Source: Tsuneonella mangrovi (GTDB lineage Bacteria > Pseudomonadota > Alphaproteobacteria > Sphingomonadales > Sphingomonadaceae). From it: a DNA stretch of 64,000 bases. The translations under genes and the position numbers were made by a program. Below, in pieces: positions 57,305-64,000 of the stretch. The stretch lies in NCBI RefSeq assembly GCF_002269345.1, contig NZ_CP022889.1:248001-312000 (forward strand), in the 5' to 3' direction. Below the pieces are notes generated by a model. The model searched no databases. It saw nothing but the letters and a program-made list of their open reading frames with translations, and had not been told where the DNA came from. Each line of letters begins with the position of its first letter. Position 1 is the first letter of the stretch.

Positions 57305-57395
57305 GCCGCGGAATTCTCCCTTCCCTTGATCCCGGCCCTGTTGTGGCCTGTCGGGCAAGGCAACGCAAGCCGACTGAAGTAAGTCTTCAGCCGTG

Positions 57396-58025
57396 TCAGG
57401 CGATCAGGGATTCCGCCAGCACGGTTGCCGCGATCGCCAGGAACACCATCCCTGTCCCGCGATCGATCCAGCGGCGCGTTGCGGCGCGCTCCATGAAGCG
57501 CGCCAAGCGGCGGCCGGCCTGGATATAGGCCGTGCCGACGGCGATATCGGCGGCGAGCGCGACAACTGCAAGCAGTGCGATCTGCGGCACGACTGGGGCG
57601 TTTGCATCGATAAACGGCGGGATCACCGCGACCATGTAAACCAGCGATTTGGGGTTGCTGATCGCTACGAGAATCCCGTCGGTGAATGCATGGCGCGATG
57701 CTTTGGCCGGAACTTCTGCATGTTCTTCCCCGGCATGGAAGGAATGGCGGATCGCCGCGACGCCGAGCCAGGCGAGATAGAGCGCCCCAGCGATCGTCAG
57801 CAGGTCGAATGCCAGCGGGTATGCGGCAGCTAGCGTGCCGAGCCCCAGCGCGGCAAGCGTCCACCACCCGACATAGCCGAGCTGCATTCCGGCGAGTGCC
57901 GCCGCGCCCGATTTCCCGCCGCGCCAGATCGACTGGCTCATTACGAACAGCATCGATGGCCCCGGCACGATACTCGTCGCGCTGGTCACGAACAGGAAGG
58001 CTGCAAGGCGCTCGGGGTCGATCAT
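57396..58025 (-). CDS. LysE/RhtB family amino-acid exporter
   Basis: A 209-residue inner-membrane protein with six hydrophobic segments. The family signature VPGPSMLFVMSQSIWRGGKS is near residue 25, and TDGILVAISNPKSLVYMVAV is in the centre. ATG 58025 (MIDPERLAAFLF) gives the right N-terminus. Substrate unknown, likely an amino acid or derivative. It lies 10 bases after dnaE2 and may be read with it. Confidence 0.88.
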   Translation of the reverse strand: MIDPERLAAFLFVTSATSIVPGPSMLFVMSQSIWRGGKSGAAALAGMQLGYVGWWTLAALGLGTLAAAYPLAFDLLTIAGALYLAWLGVAAIRHSFHAGEEHAEVPAKASRHAFTDGILVAISNPKSLVYMVAVIPPFIDANAPVVPQIALLAVVALAADIAVGTAYIQAGRRLARFMERAATRRWIDRGTGMVFLAIAATVLAESLIA

Positions 58026-58035
58026 CGGCTGCCCG

Positions 58036-61000
58036 CTAGTGGAAATCGCGCGAGGGCGGAAGTATCCGCGGGATGATCCGCACGTTGCGCGGGTGCCCGC
58101 CCCCCGCAGGCCCGTGATAGCCGCACTCGCGGTTGCCCGGGCCGGGCGGCTCCCACGGTTCGACCGGATCACCTTTGAGTGGCGGAGGCTTCCTTTGCTG
58201 GAGCGGACTGGCGACATGGTCGGCGCGGGCGATCGCGGGGCGTAGTTCGTCGTCGGACAAGCGCAGCAGGTCTGCGCTGGCATCGTTCATGTGGTGGGCG
58301 ATGACGTGGATCACCTCGTCGTCGTATTCGACCCGTCCGCGCACCTCCATCAGCCGCGCGCCCATCACGACCTTGCGCTGTCTTTCCTTGAGATCGGGCC
58401 ATACGACGAGGTTGATGACCCCGGTCTCGTCTTCCAGCGTAATGAAGCACACGCCTTTGGCGCTGCCCGGCCGCTGGCGTATCAGCACGACACCCGCCAC
58501 CTGTACCATCGAGCGGTACTTGCGCGCACGCAGGTCGCAGGCGCGCACGAAACCGCGCTCGGCCAGACTCGCGCGCAGGAACGCCAGCGGGTGCGCCTTC
58601 AGGCTGATCCGGGTGGTCTGGTAGTCGGCAACGACCTCTTCGCTGAGCGGCATCCGGGGGAGCGCGATGGGCGTGATCTCGGCCCCTTCCTCGCGCGCAG
58701 CGGCATGGGCGAACAGCGGCAGGCCACGGCCCGCTACCAGGCTGCGCGCATCCCACAACGCCTGTCTCCGTGGCAGGCCGAGCGATCCGAAACAGTCGGC
58801 GCTCGCGAGCCGCTCGACATGCGCAGGCGACAGCCCTGCCCGATCGCGCAATTCGGCGACATCGCGGTAGGGGCCATGTGCCTCGCGCTCCGCCACCAAG
58901 CGGGCGGCGATATGCTCGGGCAGTCCGTCGACCTGCCGGAAGCCGAGCCGCAGGCCGATGTCGCGGTCCAAACGACCGCTGTCGCCCTTCCCGGCCTGTG
59001 ACCCGCCGTCCCCTTCCAGCGTACAGTCCCACTCGCTCGCATTTACATCGACCGCCAGCACCGCCACGCCGTGCTCGCGCGCGTCGCGCACGATCTGCGC
59101 GGGGGCGTAGAACCCCATCGGTTGCGAATTGAGCAGCGCGCAGGCGAACGCGGCGGGGAAATGGCATTTGAGCCAGCTCGACACATAGACGAGGTGCGCG
59201 AAACTGGCCGCGTGGCTTTCGGGGAAGCCGTATTCACCGAATCCCTTGATCTGGTTGAAGCAGCGCTGTGCGAAGTCGGGATCGTAGCCGCGCGCGACCA
59301 TCCGCCCGACCATCATGTCTTGCAATTCCTCCACCATCCCACGGCTGCGGAAGGTGGCCATCGCCTTACGTAGCCGGTTGGCCTCCGCACTGGAGAACTT
59401 GGCCGCGTCGAGCGCGATCTTCATCGCCTGTTCCTGGAAGATCGGCACCCCCAACGTGCGTTCGAGGATACTCGAGAGTTCATCGGGCGGGCCGTACCGT
59501 GGCGCAGGCGCAGGGATCACTAACTGCTCCGCTCCGCGGCGGCGCTTGAGATAGGGGTGGACCATGTCGCCCTGGATCGGCCCGGGGCGGACGATCGCGA
59601 CCTGGATCACGAGATCGTAGAACTCGCGCGGGCGCAGGCGCGGCAGCATGTTCATTTGCGCCCGGCTTTCGACCTGGAACACACCGAGCGAATCCGCCTT
59701 GCGGAGCATCGCGTAGGTCTCCGGATCCTCGCGCGGGACGGTGGCGAGTTCGAGCCGCCTTTCATGATGGTTTTCAAGCAGGTCGAGGCACTTCCTGATA
59801 CAGGTCAGCATCCCCAGCGCGAGCACGTCGACCTTGAGGATGCCGAGCGCGTCGATGTCATCCTTGTCCCACTCGATGAAGCTGCGATCGGGCATCGCCC
59901 CGTTGCCGATCGGCACGGTTTCGGTCAGTGGCCCGTCGGTGAGGATGAACCCGCCGACGTGCTGCGACAAATGGCGCGGCATTCCAATCATCTGCTCGGT
60001 GAGTTTAAGTACACGTCGCAAATGCGGATCGGAAAGGTCGAGGCCGATTTCGCGGGCATGTTTTTCGGCCACTTCCTGCCCGTAGTTGCCCCATACCGTG
60101 CGGGCCAGCGCGCTGGTCACGTCTTCTGACAGGCCCATCGCCTTGCCGACCTCGCGGATCGCCATGCGCGGACGGTAGTGGATCACCGTAGCGCACAGCC
60201 CCGCCCGCTCGCGTCCATAGCTGCGGTAGATGTGTTGGATCACTTCTTCGCGTCGTTCGTGCTCGAAATCGACATCGATATCGGGTGGTTCCTTGCGTTC
60301 TTCGGAGATGAACCGGTCGAACAGCAGCGCGTGCTTGGCCGGATCGACGCTGGTGATGCCGAGACAGTAGCACACTGCCGAATTGGCTGCGCTGCCCCGC
60401 CCCTGGCACAGGATCGGCGGATCGACCCCGCGCGCATAGTCGACGATGTCCTTGATGGTGAGGAAATAGCGCGCAAGGTCGAGCTTCTCGATCAGCGCCA
60501 ACTCGCGCTCCAATGTGGTGCGGACGCTTTCGGGGACGCCTGAGGGATAGCGACCGTCGGCGCCCTGCCAGGTCGAACGCTCGAGGTATTGTTGGGGCGT
60601 CATGCCGCCAGGGTAAATCTCGCGCGGGTATTCGTAGCGCAGTTCGTCGAGCGTGAAGCGGCAGGCATCGGCCACTTCGCGCGCCGCAGCGATTGCGTAC
60701 GGCCAGCGGGCAAACAGCTCGACCATCTGTTGCGGCGACTTGAGGTGTCGCTCGGCATTGCCGAACAACAGGTGGCCGGCCTTGGCAACCGTGGTCTTGT
60801 GCCGGATCGCGGTCATCACGTCCTGCAACGGACGCCGATCGGGCGCGTGGTAATGCACATCGTTGGTGGCGAGCAACGACAACCCATGCGCCTGCGCCAG
60901 CGCATCGAGCCGGTCGATCCGGGCGATATCGTCACCGCTGTAGAGGTAGCTGGCGGCAATATGGCGCAATGTGGGGAGCTGCTTGCCGAGATGGGGCACG

Positions 61001-61587
61001 ATGGTGGCCAGATTGCCGGTGAAAGGAACCTGCCTGCCCGCTTCGCCGGATGCTTGGGGATCATCGAGCGGGACCACGTTGCTCTCGACCGTAATCGTAA
61101 GCTCCGTTTCCAAGTCCCCTGGTGGCAGCAGGACCAGCTGCACCCCTTCGCTGTGGCTCGCCAGCATCGCCAGGTCGATCTCGCACACGCCCTTGGCCTG
61201 CCATTCACCGCCGAGCGTGGTCATCCGTCCGGCGGAAATCAGGCGGCACAGGCGGCCATAGCCGGCGCGGTCGGCGGGATAGGCGAGGAATGCCAGCCCC
61301 TCGACCGTTTCGATGCGGCAGCCGATGACCGGCTTCAGCTTCAGCGTCTTCGCTTCGCTATGGATCCGCACCACGCCCGCCAGCGAGTTCGCATCGGCGA
61401 TCCCGATCGCGTCGTAACCCAGTGCGCGGGCGGTCATCGCCAGGTCGACCGCGTCCGATGCCCCGCGCAGGAAGCTGAAGCAGCTCACCAGCCCGAGTTC
61501 GACGAACGGCGCGCGTGGCGGCGGCGCGACATCATCGGGATCGAGATCGATCCGGCGCTTGTCGGGTGTCAGCGGGGATTCGGGCAT
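58036..61587 (-). CDS. dnaE2: Error-prone DNA polymerase DnaE2
   Basis: Catalytic subunit of the damage-inducible mutasome that works with ImuA and ImuB in translesion synthesis. The 1183-residue protein has an N-terminal PHP domain (VELGLVSCFSFLRGASDAVD), the polymerase palm with the metal-binding Asp residues in KEPPDIDVDFEHERREEVIQ, helix-hairpin-helix and C-terminal OB domain (VAGVVLIRQRPGSAKGVCFI). The LexA operator at 61590-61604 ends 2 bases before the start codon, so the gene is SOS-controlled and its transcript may be leaderless. Length fits DnaE2, and imuB and imuA are close by. Confidence 0.95.
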   Translation of the reverse strand: MPESPLTPDKRRIDLDPDDVAPPPRAPFVELGLVSCFSFLRGASDAVDLAMTARALGYDAIGIADANSLAGVVRIHSEAKTLKLKPVIGCRIETVEGLAFLAYPADRAGYGRLCRLISAGRMTTLGGEWQAKGVCEIDLAMLASHSEGVQLVLLPPGDLETELTITVESNVVPLDDPQASGEAGRQVPFTGNLATIVPHLGKQLPTLRHIAASYLYSGDDIARIDRLDALAQAHGLSLLATNDVHYHAPDRRPLQDVMTAIRHKTTVAKAGHLLFGNAERHLKSPQQMVELFARWPYAIAAAREVADACRFTLDELRYEYPREIYPGGMTPQQYLERSTWQGADGRYPSGVPESVRTTLERELALIEKLDLARYFLTIKDIVDYARGVDPPILCQGRGSAANSAVCYCLGITSVDPAKHALLFDRFISEERKEPPDIDVDFEHERREEVIQHIYRSYGRERAGLCATVIHYRPRMAIREVGKAMGLSEDVTSALARTVWGNYGQEVAEKHAREIGLDLSDPHLRRVLKLTEQMIGMPRHLSQHVGGFILTDGPLTETVPIGNGAMPDRSFIEWDKDDIDALGILKVDVLALGMLTCIRKCLDLLENHHERRLELATVPREDPETYAMLRKADSLGVFQVESRAQMNMLPRLRPREFYDLVIQVAIVRPGPIQGDMVHPYLKRRRGAEQLVIPAPAPRYGPPDELSSILERTLGVPIFQEQAMKIALDAAKFSSAEANRLRKAMATFRSRGMVEELQDMMVGRMVARGYDPDFAQRCFNQIKGFGEYGFPESHAASFAHLVYVSSWLKCHFPAAFACALLNSQPMGFYAPAQIVRDAREHGVAVLAVDVNASEWDCTLEGDGGSQAGKGDSGRLDRDIGLRLGFRQVDGLPEHIAARLVAEREAHGPYRDVAELRDRAGLSPAHVERLASADCFGSLGLPRRQALWDARSLVAGRGLPLFAHAAAREEGAEITPIALPRMPLSEEVVADYQTTRISLKAHPLAFLRASLAERGFVRACDLRARKYRSMVQVAGVVLIRQRPGSAKGVCFITLEDETGVINLVVWPDLKERQRKVVMGARLMEVRGRVEYDDEVIHVIAHHMNDASADLLRLSDDELRPAIARADHVASPLQQRKPPPLKGDPVEPWEPPGPGNRECGYHGPAGGGHPRNVRIIPRILPPSRDFH

Positions 61588-61589
61588 TT

Positions 61590-61604
61590 GTTCTATATAT
61601 GTTC
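61590..61604. promoter_or_regulatory. LexA operator (SOS box) at the dnaE2 start
   Basis: GTTC at 61590-61593 and GTTC at 61601-61604 with exactly 7 bases between (TATATAT), the alphaproteobacterial LexA box. It begins 2 bases from the dnaE2 start codon. It could also affect the PilZ gene on the other strand, whose start is 142 bases away. Confidence 0.86.
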
Positions 61605-61697
61605 CGGTCGATAGATCGGCTAGCCCTTCCTCGACAGCGAACGCAGGAATCAGCCTATGCCTAACGCATCGGTTACCCTGAGATACAATCGAGGCTT

Positions 61698-61723
61698 AAC
61701 CACTGTGCGGCAAGCAGGTGGTT
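61698..61723 (+). other. Inverted repeat in front of the PilZ gene
   Basis: AACCAC (61698-61703) and GTGGTT (61718-61723), with an inner TGC/GCA pair, could form a hairpin in the leader of the PilZ gene, 22 bases before its start. No other signal was seen in the dnaE2-PilZ gap apart from the LexA box. Confidence 0.35.
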
Positions 61724-61745
61724 CGTCTCGTTGGGGGTATGCTTC

Positions 61746-62144
61746 GTGGCATTTTTCCAAACCAATCGCCTTGCCGATCAAGCGGACCGGCGGGCTGTCC
61801 GGCGTTATTCGGTTGACCGGGCTGCAAGAATAAAACTCGCCGGGGGAGACCGGTTCGGGCGCCTCACCGACCTGTCGGAGGCGGGCGCGCGCTTCGACGG
61901 ACAGAACCCTCCCGTGGAAGGGGCCTCGTGCCTGCTGTGTTGGGATGGCTACGAGTATTTCGCCAAGGTGATCTGGGCCAGCCAGGCCAGCTGCGGTGTG
62001 CGTTTCGAACGCGACATCCCGATGGAGGTGGTCGAAGCGACGATCGAGGCGGTCGAATTCCAGGATGGCCCGGTCGCCCATTTCGGTAACATCCCGCTCG
62101 GCCAGAAACGTTCGCGGCGTTCCTCGCTGGTGTCCGAAGACTGA
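61746..62144 (+). CDS. PilZ-domain protein
   Basis: A 132-residue protein with a PilZ-type c-di-GMP binding pattern: basic RRAVRRYSVDRAARIKL (RxxxR site) followed by LTDLSEAGARFDG (D/NxSxxG site). Both c-di-GMP contact motifs are present. The start GTG 61746 follows a GGGGG site; TTG 61731 is an alternative without one. The C-terminus is basic and Ser-rich (GQKRSRRSSLVSED). It lies on the opposite strand between dnaE2 and imuB. Its relation to the SOS genes is unclear. Its partner is not in the window. Confidence 0.83.
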   Translation: MAFFQTNRLADQADRRAVRRYSVDRAARIKLAGGDRFGRLTDLSEAGARFDGQNPPVEGASCLLCWDGYEYFAKVIWASQASCGVRFERDIPMEVVEATIEAVEFQDGPVAHFGNIPLGQKRSRRSSLVSED

Positions 62145-62154
62145 CCATCACCGC

Positions 62155-63765
62155 TCACGCGCATAGGCCCTGCAAGTACCAGTCGGGCATTCCGCCGCGC
62201 CCGTCACCGATGATTCCCTGGCGGTAGATCCAGTAGCGCCGCCCCGCGTCGTCCTCGATCCGGTAATAGTCGCGCAGCCGCGCCCCGCCGCGTTCGCGCC
62301 ACCACTCGGGCGCGATCCGCTCGGGCCCCTCGACCCGCACCACTTCGTGCACCGCGCCGCGCCAGCGAAACGCCTTGGGATAACCGTCGGGCGTGGCGTA
62401 GAGCACCGCGATCCTCTCCGCCCGGTCGAGCAGCTTGAGCGGGCGCGCGTGGAACGCCAGCTCCCCTTGGCTCGGTGGCTCAGGCGCGAGCGCTTCCTGC
62501 CAGCGCTGCGCGCGTTCGGGCACGTGGCTTGCGTGGAGCACCGGACGGCGTACCGCCTTGGGGCCAAGCCGCACCGTCAGCCGGTCGACAAATGCAGCAA
62601 GGCTGGTGCCATGCGCTTCTGCCGCCGCTTCGAAATCGCGCTGCATCAGTGCGAGCGGTTCGGCCCAGCTGGCGCGCAGCCGCACCGTCTCGATCCCGAA
62701 GCCCGCATCGACATCGTCCAGCCGCTCGGCGAACAGTTGCGCGATATGCGCCGGGTCGCGGGTCGCGGCGGCAAGTTCGACCTGCCGCACGATCACTTCG
62801 CCATCGACCCGCCACAGGCCCAGTTCGAGCCGTCGCGCGCCCTGCCCGCTGCCCTCCAGCGCGCGGGCCATGTCCGCGGCAAGGTCGCCCAGCACGGTAT
62901 CGAGCAGGCTGCGATGGCGGATCGGCTCCATCAGGCGGCGCTGGACCAGCGGGACCTGCTGCGGAAGCACGGGCAGAAGCGGTTCGGGTACGCACCCGAG
63001 CAACTGGTCGAGACGGATCAGCGGATTGGCGGCAGGCGACTTGCGGTTGCGGAACCGGCGCTGGAGTGCGTCGCGCCCACGCGGCTCGCCGAACCGCTCG
63101 GTCAAGTCGCCCAGGCGCTTGAGCCCAAGGCGGCGCAGCACCAGCAGGACATCGCCGTCGAGCCGTAACGCCGCCACCGGCAGGTCCGCCAGTCGCGCTG
63201 CGGCATCGTCATCCGGGGCAAGGATCGCACGCTCCGGCCCGTAGTGCGACAGCGCCCAGGCCGCCCCGGCGGTCGGGGCGATAGCCAGGCGGACGGCCAG
63301 CCCGCGTCGGATAAAGCGATCGTGCGCATCGGCCAGCAGCTTGGCTTCCCCGCCGAACAGGTGCGCGACGGCGGTTACGTCGACCAGCACCGCATCGGGG
63401 GCGTCGAGCGCCGACCACGGTCCCCAGCGCCGTGCCCACAGTGCGATGTGTTCGAGGAATTTGAGGTCTCCCGCCGGATCACTCGGCCGCACGGCAATGT
63501 CGGGGCACAGCGCGCGGACATCGGCCAGCATCGCGCCTGCCTGCGCCCCGGTGGCGATCCCGGCGCGGTTGGCGGCGTGGATGCGCGGGCCGTGCGCGGT
63601 ATCGGTGATGAGCGCCAGCGGAGCGGCGTCCGCCCCCTCCCCCGGTGCGCAGCCTTCAGACAGCCGCCAGCGATCGACCGCCAGCTGGTGCAGCCAGGCC
63701 GAGAGGATCCGGCGCGGCGGAGTGGCTGGCGGCGATGCGCCGGGCGGCGAGACGGTATCCGTCAT
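62155..63765 (-). CDS. imuB: ImuB, inactive Y-family polymerase of the mutasome
   Basis: Adapter of the ImuA-ImuB-DnaE2 mutasome. The 536-residue protein starts MTDTVSPPGASPPATPPRRI and has a Y-family polymerase core (ALDAPDAVLVDVTAVAHLFG) that lacks the catalytic acidic set, as known for ImuB. The C-terminal extension ends GRRYWIYRQGIIGDGRGGMP, typical of ImuB (the family uses this part to bind partners). The start overlaps imuA by about 110 bases; no other start lies between ATG 63765 and the conserved RRILSAWL. Confidence 0.92.
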   Translation of the reverse strand: MTDTVSPPGASPPATPPRRILSAWLHQLAVDRWRLSEGCAPGEGADAAPLALITDTAHGPRIHAANRAGIATGAQAGAMLADVRALCPDIAVRPSDPAGDLKFLEHIALWARRWGPWSALDAPDAVLVDVTAVAHLFGGEAKLLADAHDRFIRRGLAVRLAIAPTAGAAWALSHYGPERAILAPDDDAAARLADLPVAALRLDGDVLLVLRRLGLKRLGDLTERFGEPRGRDALQRRFRNRKSPAANPLIRLDQLLGCVPEPLLPVLPQQVPLVQRRLMEPIRHRSLLDTVLGDLAADMARALEGSGQGARRLELGLWRVDGEVIVRQVELAAATRDPAHIAQLFAERLDDVDAGFGIETVRLRASWAEPLALMQRDFEAAAEAHGTSLAAFVDRLTVRLGPKAVRRPVLHASHVPERAQRWQEALAPEPPSQGELAFHARPLKLLDRAERIAVLYATPDGYPKAFRWRGAVHEVVRVEGPERIAPEWWRERGGARLRDYYRIEDDAGRRYWIYRQGIIGDGRGGMPDWYLQGLCA

Positions 63766-64000
63766 CGCGCAAGGTCCATTCGCCGGGAGGATGGGCACGC
63801 GCGCGGAACAGCTCGGTGTGCCATTGGGGAGTGCCGGGTGCCTGACCGTTCCAGCGCGGCGGGGCGGACGGAGCGGAGCGCACGCTCCAGCGCAGGCGCG
63901 CCGAGGAAAGATCGTGCGGAGCATCGAGCCGCACCAGCCATAGCGGCACGCCGTGCTTTTCCGCAGCAAGGCTGAGGCGGCGCGAAGCGGTGAAATCGAG
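63656..64000 (-). CDS. imuA: ImuA, C-terminal part (cut by window end)
   Basis: Frame open to the window end; 114 residues are visible. The segment SLAAEKHGVPLWLVRL followed by SARLRWSVRSAPS and ELFRARAHPPGEWTLR matches the C-terminus of ImuA/SulA-like RecA-fold proteins of the mutasome. The N-terminus and promoter lie outside. It overlaps imuB by about 110 bases in another frame. The likely LexA operator of imuA is not in the window. Confidence 0.82.
   Translation of the reverse strand, partial: LDFTASRRLSLAAEKHGVPLWLVRLDAPHDLSSARLRWSVRSAPSAPPRWNGQAPGTPQWHTELFRARAHPPGEWTLRDDGYRLAARRIAASHSAAPDPLGLAAPAGGRSLAAV

Overview
The window is high-GC, densely packed chromosomal DNA from an alphaproteobacterium. 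The gene content and order (split trp genes followed by moaC-moeA-lexA, a DUF1467 gene behind rnj, a 14-gene nuo operon, LexA operators of the GTTC-N7-GTTC type) point to the order Sphingomonadales, most likely an Erythrobacteraceae-like organism. This assignment is inferred from proteins and gene order, not from rRNA. No prophage, transposase, CRISPR array or plasmid function was seen. No stretch longer than about 165 bases lacks a gene.

Layout. 1-11081: the end of a PpiD-like periplasmic chaperone, trpE, a lipoprotein phosphodiester glycosidase, a reverse-strand FAD monooxygenase, a proline iminopeptidase, trpG-trpD-trpC, moaC-moeA, and lexA with its own operator. 11091-16265: comEC (reverse), gltX, gltA and a small membrane protein. 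16269-22836: an unusual cluster with a histidine-kinase-like protein lacking the phospho-accepting His, a helical protein of unknown function, a degenerate nucleotidyltransferase/CDP-alcohol-phosphotransferase-like membrane protein, an Hpt-like protein also lacking its His, and a divergent large membrane-anchored coiled-coil protein. 22860-41215 (reverse): nuoA-N, then birA, coaX, rnj and a DUF1467 gene. The nuo genes are interleaved with three small membrane-protein genes, one of which (57 aa, GTG start) is easily missed.

41328-52855: metabolic genes (coniferyl-aldehyde-type dehydrogenase, thiolase, 2-hydroxyacid dehydrogenase, cupin, amidohydrolase, nitronate monooxygenase), a flavodoxin / unknown / AHH-nuclease gene set, recJ, and a VOC-family gene broken by a small deletion near its start. 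52920-53096: two tandem tRNA-Glu genes (UUC and CUC). 53174-55963: phoR-phoU-phoB without pstSCAB, with a possible Pho box and a hairpin before phoU. 55964-58025: an MFS permease and a LysE exporter. 58036-64000: the SOS mutagenesis genes dnaE2, imuB and imuA (cut by the window end), with a PilZ gene on the other strand between dnaE2 and imuB. lexA and dnaE2 both carry a clear GTTC-N7-GTTC operator, so regulator and target of the damage response are both visible.

Many neighbouring genes overlap by 4 bases (ATGA or GTGA), so translational coupling is widespread: trpE/lipoprotein, trpG/D, trpD/C, moaC/moeA, most nuo genes, and the AHH nuclease with its partner.
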